Source: Polyangiaceae bacterium (GTDB lineage Bacteria > Myxococcota_A > Polyangia > Polyangiales > Polyangiaceae). From it: a stretch of 45,664 nucleotides of DNA. The stretch is from the NCBI GenBank assembly GCA_025936045.1, contig JAICUB010000050.1, positions 1 to 45,664 on the forward strand. The letters run 5' to 3'. The notes under the pieces were generated by a model, which worked only from the letters and a program-made list of their open reading frames with translations, ran no database searches and was not told the DNA's origin. The position numbers and the translations under genes are program-made. Below are positions 29,740-38,962 of this stretch, piece after piece; the stretch's first letter is position 1; the number at the start of each line of letters is the position of its first letter.

Positions 29740-30198
29740 TCAGTTGACGAGCGCGCGTCGCACGGCGGGCGTGAGCGCGCGGCGTCCGGACAAGCCGGCG
29801 TCGAGGTCGTGGTAATAGCCGATGCTCTCCTCGCCGTAGCGCCAGCAGAGCCAGACGGCGCGCCCCTCGATGCGACCGTAAAAATCGACGAGCCCGATGC
29901 GCGGGTCCTTCACGACACCCCCGAGCTTTTGCACCTCGGTCCAGCCCGCTTCGTAGCGGCGAACGCGCTCGCGCAACGCTTGTTTGAGCCGGCCGACCTC
30001 CGTGCCGTCGTCGGGCGTCGACGCGAGGCTGCGGGGCGCGCGCCCCGTGAGCCGCGTGAGCTCGGCGAGCCCTTGTTCGATGTCGCTCTGCTCACGCAGC
30101 TGCTCGCCGACGAGGGCCGACAGCGACGGAATCATCGCGTTCACCTCGGCAACGCTGAAGAGCCGCAGCGTGTTCTCCGCACCACGCGCCGTCGTCAT
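29740..30198 (-). CDS. DUF2203 family protein
   Basis: 152 residues: LRLFSVAEVNAMIPSLSALVGEQL (helix), a helical middle, then GGVVKDPRIGLVDFYGRIEGRAVWLCWRYGEESIGYYHDLDAGLSGRR. This is the characteristic DUF2203 C-terminal signature (VKDP-GLVDF-LCWR-GE-YxHD-GR). The family is small, soluble and of unknown function; an interaction role has not been established as far as I know. First gene of the apparent leftward unit with folE and the SDR. ATG 30198, 67 bp from the end of the MlaE-like gene, which is upstream on the same strand. Confidence 0.85.
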   Translation of the reverse strand: MTTARGAENTLRLFSVAEVNAMIPSLSALVGEQLREQSDIEQGLAELTRLTGRAPRSLASTPDDGTEVGRLKQALRERVRRYEAGWTEVQKLGGVVKDPRIGLVDFYGRIEGRAVWLCWRYGEESIGYYHDLDAGLSGRRALTPAVRRALVN

Positions 30199-30265
30199 AT
30201 GACACCAAGCTTAGAAAGCGGATCGGGTCCGGTCAAGGCGACGGACGCTATTCGACGAGCGTCGA

Positions 30266-31123
30266 TCAGCCCGACGGCCAGAGCAGAATAGCGACCTTCG
30301 TGAGGAAGAAATCGGCAATCAAAATCGCAATCGAGATCGTGACTACCGATCGCGTAGTGCTATTGCCGACACCCACGGTCCCGCCCGTCGTGCTCATGCC
30401 GAAGTGACAGCCGACGAGCGCGATGATGGCGCCGAAGAAGGGCGTCTTCGCCATGCCGGCGACGAAGTCCGCCATCGTCACGACGGACAGCGCGCTATTC
30501 AGGAAGAACGCCGCGCTGATGTGGAACTCGATATCGGTGATCGCCATTGCGCCGCTGAAGCCGAGGACGAGCGCGAACGCGCTCAATACCGGCATCACGA
30601 CCACGGACGCGACGAGCCGCGGCCACACGAGCTTTTTCAGCGGATCGGCGCCGAGCGCGCGGACGGCGTCGATCTGCTCCGTCACGTTCATGGCGCCGAC
30701 CTCGGCTGCCATGCCGGACCCGATGCGCCCGCCCACGATGATGGCCGTGAGCGAGGGCGCGAGCTCGCGCGCGAAGCTCAGCGCCACGACCCGCCCCGTG
30801 TATTCCATGCCGCCGAACTTGCGCAGGCCGAAGGCGAACTGGACGGCCATCACCATCCCGATGAAGAGACTCGTCACGATCACGATGCCGCACGAAGCGA
30901 CGCCGAGCGCTTCGAGTTGCGCGAGGATCGCCTTGCCCTCGAACGGCCGCCGAAAGCCCGCCCGCACCGCGCCCGTGAGCATCTTCGAGACGGCGCCGAG
31001 GTGCTCGAGGAACCGCACCGCCCAGTCGCCGATACGCGCGACCACGCCGCGCGGCGGCGGCGGCGGCCACACGCTCGGGCGCATGCTCGCGGGTGCGCTG
31101 TCGGGAGCCGACGAGGCCGTCAT
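30266..31123 (-). CDS. MlaE-family ABC transporter permease
   Basis: 285-residue inner-membrane permease of phospholipid/MCE transport systems. After a Pro-rich N-terminus and an amphipathic segment (about 30-60), the MlaE core is clear: LGVASCGIVIVTSLFIGMVMAVQ, ARELAPSLTAIIVGGRIGSGMAAEVGAMNVTEQIDAVRALGADPLKKLVWPRLVAS, and CHFGMSTTGGTVGVGNSTTRSVV. ATG 31123 overlaps the stop of a lipoprotein gene (ATGA). Its usual partners, an MlaF-type ATPase and MlaD-type MCE protein, are not adjacent; they must be encoded elsewhere or the permease is used by another assembly. Confidence 0.92.
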   Translation of the reverse strand: MTASSAPDSAPASMRPSVWPPPPPRGVVARIGDWAVRFLEHLGAVSKMLTGAVRAGFRRPFEGKAILAQLEALGVASCGIVIVTSLFIGMVMAVQFAFGLRKFGGMEYTGRVVALSFARELAPSLTAIIVGGRIGSGMAAEVGAMNVTEQIDAVRALGADPLKKLVWPRLVASVVVMPVLSAFALVLGFSGAMAITDIEFHISAAFFLNSALSVVTMADFVAGMAKTPFFGAIIALVGCHFGMSTTGGTVGVGNSTTRSVVTISIAILIADFFLTKVAILLWPSG

Positions 31124-31626
31124 CCGAGCGTCTCGAAGCCGTGAACGAAGCGTTCGAACGCTTCGCTGCCGCCCTTTCGGCCCTCCGGGTTCACGAACAT
31201 GAAGTCGTAAACGCAGGTGTTCTTCTTGAGTACGACGACCAGGTAGTGCATCGGCACGCCGTCGAGCGCGGCCGTGAGCTCGGTGCGGAGCGCGGCGCGG
31301 CCCGCGAGCTCGAAGCGCTGCTGCTTCAAGAGAGTCGCGTCGGTGAAGTGTAAAAAGAGGTGATGCGTGAGCGCTTCGAGCGGAACGTCGTCGCCGTCGA
31401 GGCCGCAACGGCCGTTCAAAGCGATGCTCGCGTCGGCAGCGTCGTCGCGAAACGCGATGAGCGCGCCTTCCGCGTCGATCGTGCGCCACGTGCGCGGGAT
31501 GGGCCCCACGCTGAACGCGAGATCGCCGTGGCGATACACGTGTCCGTCGAAGTTCGAGCCGCCACAACCGACCGAGAGCGCACAAAGAGCGATGGCTCGG
31601 AACCAGCGTCGCCCAATCGCAAGCAT
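31120..31626 (-). CDS. Lipoprotein coupled to the MlaE-like permease
   Basis: 168 residues from ATG 31626 (MLAIGRRWFRAIALCALSVGC), lipobox LSVGC with Cys about residue 21. ATG 31644 is possible, but it adds residues before the positively charged n-region. The mature part is a single domain (GDLAFSVGPIPRTWRTIDAEGALIAFRDDAADASIALNG... YLVVVLKKNTCVYDFMFV), with the look of small lipoproteins that bind lipophilic ligands or act beside ABC importers. I cannot name the family. Overlap with the permease gene suggests a shared role in outer-membrane lipid handling. Divergent from the rhomboid gene (51 bp). Confidence 0.7.
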   Translation of the reverse strand: MLAIGRRWFRAIALCALSVGCGGSNFDGHVYRHGDLAFSVGPIPRTWRTIDAEGALIAFRDDAADASIALNGRCGLDGDDVPLEALTHHLFLHFTDATLLKQQRFELAGRAALRTELTAALDGVPMHYLVVVLKKNTCVYDFMFVNPEGRKGGSEAFERFVHGFETLG

Positions 31627-31665
31627 TGGACGCGACGTTAGCATGCCCGGCCGCCGGTTCCGGGC

Positions 31666-31671
31666 TACGGT
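31666..31671 (+). promoter_or_regulatory. Candidate -10 box (TACGGT) for the rhomboid gene
   Basis: GGGCTACGGTGCACGCGTG places TACGGT 6 nt before the GTG start at 31678, which would give a leaderless or nearly leaderless mRNA. No ribosome site is present. No clear -35. Confidence 0.3.
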
Positions 31672-31677
31672 GCACGC

Positions 31678-32415
31678 GTGCTCCCGATCGGAGACAAGAA
31701 CCCGACACGAACGACGCCGTTCGTGAATTACTGCCTTTTGGCCCTGAACATCGCCGTCTACGTCTTCGAGCGGCGGATCGACGCAGCGCAAGGCGGCTCG
31801 TCGTGGCTCGTCCCGGGCTACGGACTCGTTCCGTCACGCATCATGAACGACGTGCCGGGCGAGGCGTTCACGATTTTCTCGAGCATGTTCATGCACGGCG
31901 GCTGGCTCCACCTCGCCGGCAACATGCTCTTCCTCTACATCTTCGGTGACAACGTCGAGGACGCGCTCGGCCACTTCCGCTACGTCCTCTTTTACCTGCT
32001 GTCCGGTATCGGCGCGGCTGCGGCACAAGTGCTCACGAACCCAGCGAGTCCGACCCCCATGGTCGGCGCCTCCGGAGCCATCGCGGGCGTCCTCGCGGCC
32101 TACGTGGTGCTCTATCCGTCGGCGCCGATCACGGTCTTGCTTCTGCCGCCGCTCCTGTTCTTCCTCGGGCCGTTCATCATGTTGCCCGCGTGGTTCGTGA
32201 TCGGCGCGTGGTTCGGCATTCAGCTCTGGACCGGCTTCGGGCCCGTGAGCGACCTCGAGACCGGCGGCGTCGCGATCATGGCGCACGTGGGCGGCTTTTT
32301 GACCGGACTCTTGCTGGTGCGGCCGCTGCGCGGCGGCCGGCCGCGGGAAGACCACGATCGCTGGCGCGGCTGGCGTCCGCCCGAACGCGCCACGGCACGA
32401 GGACGCTGGAGCTGA
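31678..32415 (+). CDS. Rhomboid-family intramembrane serine protease
   Basis: 245 residues, six to seven membrane spans. Catalytic dyad Ser132 (GASGAIAG) and His203 (MAHVGGFLTG); the oxyanion-side H78 and N82 are in the loop-1/TM2 motif GWLHLAGNMLFLYIFGDNVED. It cleaves transmembrane substrates within the bilayer; the natural substrate is unknown. The C-terminal tail (about 218-245) is basic and Arg/Pro-rich, in the cytoplasm. GTG start at 31678 without a Shine-Dalgarno. The TGA overlaps the next ATG by one base, suggesting coupling to a DUF1232 membrane protein. Confidence 0.92.
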   Translation: MLPIGDKNPTRTTPFVNYCLLALNIAVYVFERRIDAAQGGSSWLVPGYGLVPSRIMNDVPGEAFTIFSSMFMHGGWLHLAGNMLFLYIFGDNVEDALGHFRYVLFYLLSGIGAAAAQVLTNPASPTPMVGASGAIAGVLAAYVVLYPSAPITVLLLPPLLFFLGPFIMLPAWFVIGAWFGIQLWTGFGPVSDLETGGVAIMAHVGGFLTGLLLVRPLRGGRPREDHDRWRGWRPPERATARGRWS

Positions 32416-32801
32416 TGCGACGGATCGATCGCGACTTCGTGGCGCGCGGGGCCGCCCGCATGACGGAGGGAGACGTTGCGCGCGTCTTCGAGAACGCCGA
32501 CGCGATCGGGAAGAAGCTCGAGCGCGGCAGCCGTCTCGCCCGAGTCCTCGACGACGCGAAGCTCCTGCTCGCGCTCGTGCGCGACTACTGGCTGCGCGAC
32601 TACCGCGCCGTCCCGTATTGGGTCATCGGGGCGGCCGTGTTCGCGCTGCTCTACGTGCTGTCGCCGTTCGACCTCGTGCCCGACGCGATTCCGGGCCTCG
32701 GCCAGCTGGATGACGCCGCCGTCGTTTCCGTGTGCCTCGCGCTCGTGCGGCAGGAGCTCGTCAAGTACGCGGCCTGGCGCTCGAACCGCGCTCCGCGCTA
32801 G
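32415..32801 (+). CDS. YkvA/DUF1232 membrane protein
   Basis: 128 residues. The DUF1232 core is LVRDYWLRDYRAVPYWVIGAAVFALLYVLSPFDLVPDAIPGLGQLDDAAVV, with the hallmark YLxSPxDLxPDxIPxxGxxDD pattern. One membrane helix is within it, and a helical N-terminal 45 residues precede. The function of the family is not established. ATG 32415 shares its first base with the rhomboid stop (TGATG), so re-initiation is likely. The frame upstream to 32190 is shadow. Confidence 0.87.
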   Translation: MRRIDRDFVARGAARMTEGDVARVFENADAIGKKLERGSRLARVLDDAKLLLALVRDYWLRDYRAVPYWVIGAAVFALLYVLSPFDLVPDAIPGLGQLDDAAVVSVCLALVRQELVKYAAWRSNRAPR

Positions 32802-32852
32802 CTCGAGCTCGGAGCCGCTCCCGCCGATCGGGATCTGGTCTGCCAAGATTGC

Positions 32853-32858
32853 TAGACT
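32853..32858 (+). promoter_or_regulatory. cysS: Candidate -10 box (TAGACT) for cysS
   Basis: ATTGCTAGACTCCCGCGTC precedes the GTG at 32867; the box ends 8 nt before the start codon. This suggests transcription starting at or next to the start codon. No Shine-Dalgarno and no clear -35 are visible. Confidence 0.4.
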
Positions 32859-32866
32859 CCCGCGTC

Positions 32867-34411
<1,545 letters not shown>

Positions 34412-34474
34412 CGGTTGGGTGGAACGGCGCGCGAATCGCGCCGTCGACCCCGCGTCACCGCGCCCGCCTCAACC

Positions 34475-34515
34475 AAAAAAGCTAAGCAACGCGTGACCGC
34501 CGCGGGCCACGCGTT
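34475..34515 (-). terminator. Rho-independent terminator of the metallophosphoesterase gene
   Basis: On the minus strand, 14 nt after the stop at 34530, a perfect 8-bp stem AACGCGTG/CACGCGTT (arms 34488-34495 and 34508-34515, 12-nt GC-rich loop) is followed by GCTTAGC and then six T (34475-34480). The 7-nt gap before the T-run is longer than ideal. Read in the other direction it could also end cysS, but without a U-run. Confidence 0.65.
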
Positions 34516-34529
34516 CGGCGCGCTCTCGC

Positions 34530-35267
34530 TCAGACGCCGATGAACAGGCGATGCGCGAAGTTACGCTCGAGCTTCGCACGCAGCACTTTGTCCGCCGCGG
34601 TCTCGATGTCGTATTCGATGCGCTTGAACTCGAAGCGCTTCTTGTCGCTGTCGTAGACGGTGTAGCTCGCGCGGTTGTCGTAGTCGCGCGGCTGACCGAC
34701 GGAGCCGACGCTCACGATGTATTTGCGATCCGCCTGGAGCTCGAAGTCGATGGGCGGCAGCTCTTCCACCGTCGTCGGCGTGAGCGCGAACACCTTGCAC
34801 AGGTGAGAATGGCCGATGAGCGTGATGTGGCCGAGCTCGTCGTAGAGCGGCAGGCACTCGCGCGCTTGCTCGGGCGCGAAGATGTACTCGAACTCTTCGA
34901 GGCGCACGGGCGAGCCGTGGCAGAGGTGCACGCCGATCTCGTCGAGCTTGAGTTGATACGGGAGGCCCTTGAGCCAGCGCATGTTCTCGTCCGAGAGGAG
35001 CTGCGCGTGAAGATCGAGCGCGTGGCGCGCGGCCTCGTAGTAGTACGAGTAGTCCATGCGACCAGCGACCGCGGCGTCGTGGTTGCCGAGGATCGTCGCG
35101 ACGACGAGATCGCGCACGAGATCGGCGCACTCGTTCGGCGAGCCGCCGTAACCGACCGTGTCACCCAGACAGTAGTAGCGGTCGATGCTCTCTCCCTTGA
35201 ATGCCTCGACGACCGCTCCCAGAGCTTCGTAGTTGGCGTGGATGTCGCTCAGGATGCCGAGACGCAT
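34530..35267 (-). CDS. Calcineurin-like metallophosphoesterase
   Basis: 245 residues from ATG 35267. The five metal-binding motifs are in order: DIHAN, GDTVGYG, GNHD, HGSP and GHSH. This is the YfcE/MJ0936-like single-domain group of phosphodiesterases that use two divalent metals. The substrate is not defined; members act on cyclic nucleotides, dinucleotides or phosphoproteins. No signal peptide, so cytoplasmic. The nine residues upstream of the chosen start are not conserved-looking. Single gene with its own terminator; divergent from an unknown gene (65-bp gap). Confidence 0.9.
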   Translation of the reverse strand: MRLGILSDIHANYEALGAVVEAFKGESIDRYYCLGDTVGYGGSPNECADLVRDLVVATILGNHDAAVAGRMDYSYYYEAARHALDLHAQLLSDENMRWLKGLPYQLKLDEIGVHLCHGSPVRLEEFEYIFAPEQARECLPLYDELGHITLIGHSHLCKVFALTPTTVEELPPIDFELQADRKYIVSVGSVGQPRDYDNRASYTVYDSDKKRFEFKRIEYDIETAADKVLRAKLERNFAHRLFIGV

Positions 35268-35319
35268 GGGGGGAGGAGATGCGGAGGCTAACACGAAAGC
35301 CCGGAAGCACCCGTCGGGC

Positions 35320-35325
35320 TATGCT
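35320..35325 (+). promoter_or_regulatory. Candidate -10 box (TATGCT) for the unknown gene at 35333
   Basis: GGGCTATGCTCCCCGCCGTG: TATGCT ends 7 nt before GTG 35333. If this is the -10, the in-frame ATG at 35321 would lie inside the promoter, favouring the GTG start. Confidence 0.35.
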
Positions 35326-35332
35326 CCCCGCC

Positions 35333-35914
35333 GTGGCGCTCCCCCCAGAACCCATACCCGAATATGCGTCCGCTTGCCTCGAGTACGTCCGCCGGGCGCT
35401 CGGGTTCGAGCTCGATTTCACCGCCGAAACCCTGCCCGTCCTCGACCACTACGTGAGCACGGTGCGCGAGACGCTCGAGGACCGGTCGGAAATCCCCGCC
35501 CTCGTCGCGCGGGCCGCGGGGGCCTACTTCGGGGAAGTGGTGCGGACGGTGATTCCGGGGTTCTGGCGCGTCCCCTCGCCCAACGTCCACGATTGGCAGC
35601 TTTGCTCACGGGTGGCCTTTCTGTGGGTAAACCCCATCGGCATCGCCTACGACGCCATTCACGGCTCGAGCGAGCACGATGGCCCCAGGTCGATGGTGCG
35701 CTGCGCCCCGGAGGATCGGCCGTTTCTGGAGCGCCGGCTCGAGACCCTGCCGCCCGTGCCCGAGGACCAGTATTTCTTGTTCACGACGCGGCTCGAGGTG
35801 CTCGAGGTGGCGAACGAGGCGCTTCACGCGCGGCTCGAGGAACAAGGGTACGCCGAGACCGAGCTCACGGAAGAGGACTACGCGACCGGCGTCGGCCAGC
35901 CGCTTCCGAACTAG
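35333..35914 (+). CDS. Conserved-looking protein of unknown function
   Basis: 193 residues from GTG 35333 (ATG 35321 would add MLPA). Acidic and soluble, no signal or membrane segment. Notable parts: EPIPEYASACLEYVRRALGFELDFTAETLPVLDHYVSTVRE (helical), LVARAAGAYFGEVVRTVIPGFWRVPSPNVHDWQL and RVAFLWVNPIGIAYDAIHGSSEHDG. The codon bias and clean single frame between a divergent and a convergent gene support a real gene. I do not recognise a family; no catalytic motif is evident. It ends 29 bp before the convergent lipoprotein gene. Confidence 0.75.
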   Translation: MALPPEPIPEYASACLEYVRRALGFELDFTAETLPVLDHYVSTVRETLEDRSEIPALVARAAGAYFGEVVRTVIPGFWRVPSPNVHDWQLCSRVAFLWVNPIGIAYDAIHGSSEHDGPRSMVRCAPEDRPFLERRLETLPPVPEDQYFLFTTRLEVLEVANEALHARLEEQGYAETELTEEDYATGVGQPLPN

Positions 35915-35943
35915 CCCGTTCGTCCCGAGCTCACTCCGAGGAG

Positions 35944-37224
35944 TTAGGGCTCGGGTCGCGGCGCCTCGGCGGCCACGAAGCGGCCCGGCACGGCGACGAC
36001 CACCGGCGGCGTGACGTCGTCGCCCAAAAAGGTCCGCGCCGAGAGGGCGTAGCTGCCCGCAAGCAGGTCGAGCAGCAGCGGCGCGCTCTTCGGCTCGAGC
36101 CGGGCGACCGGCAAGCCGTCGATCAGCGCGTAGCGGATCACGTCGTCGCCGCTCGCGAGCGAGAGCCCCTCCTTGGGCCCGTCTTTCGTCGCGCGGGTTG
36201 CCGTCGGGTGAAGGCGCAGCGAGCGGAGCTGCGTGCGGTCGGCGAGCAGCGCGGCGGGGGGCAGCGGCACTTCGCCGATCAGATGATCGGCGGTCGGTGG
36301 CGGCACGCGCAGCGCGGCGGCGTCGAGCGCGCTCGCGCGGTCGAGCACCGTCGCTTCGAACACGAGTCGTCCGCCGTCGATCCACGCGTACTCGGCGCGC
36401 ACGGGCACGAAGTCGGAGCGGCAGGCGGCGCTGTCGGGGTGTACCCCGGCGATTTCGAGAACGAAGCGGCAGAGCAGCGCGGCGCCGGCGCCGGCCGCGC
36501 TCACGTGGGCCTGCTCGAGCTCCACGCGGCCGAGTGCCGTGACGAAAGCCGCTTTTTCGGCCGGAAAGCCGAAAGCCACGGACGTGCCGCCCGGCGTGCC
36601 CGCCATGTGCGCGAGCGGCACGACGTCGGCGCGCCGTTCGTTCAAGAGGTTACGCAGCGCGCCGGGCTGGATGACGGCGTAGCGGCTGCCGTCGGGCCAG
36701 AGCAAGATATGGCCGTAGTTCGAGCTTCGCGCGCGAAGCTCGCTGCCCGCGGGCAGCACGAAGCGCGGTCCCACGAGCGCGACGCGCAGCCGCCCGGCCG
36801 CGGCCGCCGTCACGTCGAGCTCGAAGCTCGCGGCGTTGCGCGCGCGATCGAGAAAGTCCGCGTTCGCTTCGGGCAGACGCGGCGGCAACGGCACGTCGGG
36901 CCAGCGCAAGCGCGCGTGCAGCGTGACGCCCGAAAAGTCGTGGAGCTCGTCGTTGTCCGCGCCGAGCGCGGTGTCTTCACGCACGGGAGCCGGCGGCGTC
37001 GCGGCTTCGGCGTCCACGCCGGCGTCGAGCGGTCCCGCGTCGGCGCTCGCGACCCGATCGATGTCGGGACCGGTGGCGAGCGGCGCCGGCAAAATGCTCG
37101 CATTCGGGCTCGGCTCGCTCGGGCCGGCCGCGGGCGGTCCGGGGCGCGTATCGCAGCCGCCCGCGTAGGCCGCGAGCGCGCCGAGGGCGGCGAAGGACGT
37201 GAGGAGGGCGCGAAGCCCGCGCAT
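35944..37224 (-). CDS. Large lipoprotein of unknown function, last gene of the chemosensory/pyrDK string
   Basis: 426 residues. The lipoprotein signal ends in YAGGC (Cys24), followed by a Pro/Ala-rich linker (about 25-90). A mostly beta-type region follows, with a segment GSELRARSSNYGHILLWPDGSRYAVIQPGALRNLLNERRADVVPLAHM. The C-terminus reads LLDLLAGSYALSARTFLGDDVTPPVVVAVPGRF. I recognise no family. The ATG at 37224 shares a base with the pyrD stop (TGATG), so it is translated from the same message; whether it has any link to pyrimidine or signalling genes is unknown. The frame extends upstream across pyrD as shadow. Confidence 0.75.
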   Translation of the reverse strand: MRGLRALLTSFAALGALAAYAGGCDTRPGPPAAGPSEPSPNASILPAPLATGPDIDRVASADAGPLDAGVDAEAATPPAPVREDTALGADNDELHDFSGVTLHARLRWPDVPLPPRLPEANADFLDRARNAASFELDVTAAAAGRLRVALVGPRFVLPAGSELRARSSNYGHILLWPDGSRYAVIQPGALRNLLNERRADVVPLAHMAGTPGGTSVAFGFPAEKAAFVTALGRVELEQAHVSAAGAGAALLCRFVLEIAGVHPDSAACRSDFVPVRAEYAWIDGGRLVFEATVLDRASALDAAALRVPPPTADHLIGEVPLPPAALLADRTQLRSLRLHPTATRATKDGPKEGLSLASGDDVIRYALIDGLPVARLEPKSAPLLLDLLAGSYALSARTFLGDDVTPPVVVAVPGRFVAAEAPRPEP

Positions 37225-38129
37225 CAGCGCGCGGAGCCGATCAGCGACTTTACGTCGATGCGCTTCGACTCGCAGTACTCGCGCAAGCCGTCGAGGACGC
37301 GTTTGGCCGCCGAGGGATCGACGAAGTTCGCGGTTCCGACCTGCACGGCGCGCGCCCCCGCGAGCAAGAACTCGAGCGCGTCGCGCGTGGTCGAAATGCC
37401 GCCGATCGCGATGACGGGAATCGACACCGCGGCTGCGATTTCCCAGACGATGCGGAGCGCGATTGGCCGGAGCGCGGGGCCGCTGAACCCGCCCATGCGG
37501 TTCGCGAGCCGAAGCTTGCTCTGCTCCACGTCGATCGACATGCCGCGGATCGTGTTGATGGCGGTGATGGCGTCCGCGCCCGCTTCCTCGCAGGCGCGCG
37601 CAACGGCGACGATGTTGCCCGCCTCCGGACTCATCTTCACCCACACGGGGAGCTCGGTCGCGGCCCGAACGGCGCGCGTCACCTCGCCCGCCATGCGTGC
37701 GTCCTTGCCGAACTCGATGCCGCCCTCCGTCACGTTCGGGCACGACACGTTGAGCTCGATGGCGGCGACGCCCGTCTCGCGGTTCAGCCGCTCGGTGATG
37801 GCGACGAAGTCGGCGACGCTGCTCGCGAAGATGTTGGCGACGACGGTCACGCCCCGTTCGCGCAGGATCGGGAGCTTGTCCTTGCAGAAGGCTTCGACCC
37901 CGACGTTGGCGAGGCCGATGGCGTTCAGCATCCCAGCCGGGGTTTCACAAATGCGTTCCGGCGGATTGCCGGCGCGCGGGTGCAGGCTCAGGCCCTTGCT
38001 GCAAATGCCGCCGAGCTCGGCCACGTCGTAAAAATCGTCGTATTCGAGGCCGTAGCCGAAGCAGCCCGACGCGGTGAGCACCGGGTTTTTCAGCGTGAGG
38101 CCGCCGACGTCGACGGCGAGGAGACTCAC
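37224..38129 (-). CDS. pyrD: Dihydroorotate dehydrogenase, class 1B catalytic subunit
   Basis: 301-residue FMN enzyme oxidising dihydroorotate to orotate. Blocks: KNPVLTASGCFGYGLEYDDFYD, SKGLSLHPRAGNPPERICETPAGMLNAIGLAN, the active-site loop ELNVSCPNV with the catalytic Cys130, AINTIRGM, GFSGPALRPIALRIVWEI, and IPVIAIGGISTTRDALEFLLAGARAVQVGTA. Class 1B is supported by the adjacent PyrK electron-transfer subunit, so NAD+ is the likely acceptor. GTG start 38129 in a GTGA overlap with pyrK. Confidence 0.95.
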   Translation of the reverse strand: MSLLAVDVGGLTLKNPVLTASGCFGYGLEYDDFYDVAELGGICSKGLSLHPRAGNPPERICETPAGMLNAIGLANVGVEAFCKDKLPILRERGVTVVANIFASSVADFVAITERLNRETGVAAIELNVSCPNVTEGGIEFGKDARMAGEVTRAVRAATELPVWVKMSPEAGNIVAVARACEEAGADAITAINTIRGMSIDVEQSKLRLANRMGGFSGPALRPIALRIVWEIAAAVSIPVIAIGGISTTRDALEFLLAGARAVQVGTANFVDPSAAKRVLDGLREYCESKRIDVKSLIGSAR

Positions 38130-38962
38130 GACTTCCCCTTCGGCGCGTGCACGCCTTTCTTGGGTGCGTGGTCGCCGCGCGACCAATCGACGCGGCGCGC
38201 GTCGATGCAAGGCCCTTGCGTGCATGCGTAGACGTAAGCGCCGTCCGTCGTCGGCACCGGACAGCCGAGACACACGCCGTAACCACATGCCATCGGCGTC
38301 TCGAGCGAGGCTTCGCACGGCACGTCGCGCGCAGCGCAGAGCTCGGCGACCTTGGCCATCATGCGGTCGGGGCCGCACGTAAATACGTCTTGGTCCGCGG
38401 CGAGGAGCTCGCCGAGAACGTCCGTCACGCGGCCGCGCGTGCCTCTCGAGCCGTCTTCGGTGGCCGTGTGGAGCTCGGCGAGCTCCGCGAGCTCGTCGTC
38501 GAGCGGGAGATCGCGCGCCGAGCGGCCGCCGTAGACGGCGATGGGCTTCGGTGCGCCGCTCTGCGCGAGCCGGCGCGCGAGAAAGAGCAGGGGAGCGACG
38601 CCGACGCCGCCCGCGACGAGCACCACGCGACGGCCGGGTTGCGGCGCGCGCCACGGCTGCCCGAGCGGCCCGAGCAGCGTGAACGGCTCACCGGGTTCGG
38701 CGCGGCCCATGCGCACGGTGCCTTCGCCGATGACCTTGATGAGAATCGAGGGCGTGTTGCCGCCGCTCAGATAGCTCATCGGACGAGGCAAGAGCGGGGC
38801 GTCGCCCCACTCGGCGCCGCGCACCATGGTGAATTGACCGGGTAAGGCGACGCTACCGTCCGGATCTTCGAACGTCAGCACGTGATAAAGGCCCCCGATA
38901 CTTTCGCGGCGAAGGAGCGTCAGCGTGACGAGCCTTCGCTTCGCGAGGACGCGCGTGCTCAT
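38126..38962 (-). CDS. pyrK: Dihydroorotate dehydrogenase electron-transfer subunit
   Basis: 278-residue FAD/2Fe-2S protein that passes electrons from PyrD to NAD+. FAD-binding RPMSYL (60-65), nucleotide-binding GGVGVAPLLFLARRL (118-132), TCGPDRMM (196-202). The iron-sulfur cysteines are C226, C231, C234 and C247, with PyrK spacing (Cx4Cx2Cx12C). It is longer than typical PyrK (about 260) by a charged tail ending APKGKS. ATG 38962 overlaps the rimI stop (ATGA), and its own TGA overlaps pyrD. Confidence 0.94.
   Translation of the reverse strand: MSTRVLAKRRLVTLTLLRRESIGGLYHVLTFEDPDGSVALPGQFTMVRGAEWGDAPLLPRPMSYLSGGNTPSILIKVIGEGTVRMGRAEPGEPFTLLGPLGQPWRAPQPGRRVVLVAGGVGVAPLLFLARRLAQSGAPKPIAVYGGRSARDLPLDDELAELAELHTATEDGSRGTRGRVTDVLGELLAADQDVFTCGPDRMMAKVAELCAARDVPCEASLETPMACGYGVCLGCPVPTTDGAYVYACTQGPCIDARRVDWSRGDHAPKKGVHAPKGKS

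Noticed and set aside
32802..32866. T-box or other leader riboswitch for cysS
   Set aside because: Only 65 bp before the start codon, no T-box sequence, and a -10-like box lies 8 nt upstream of the start.
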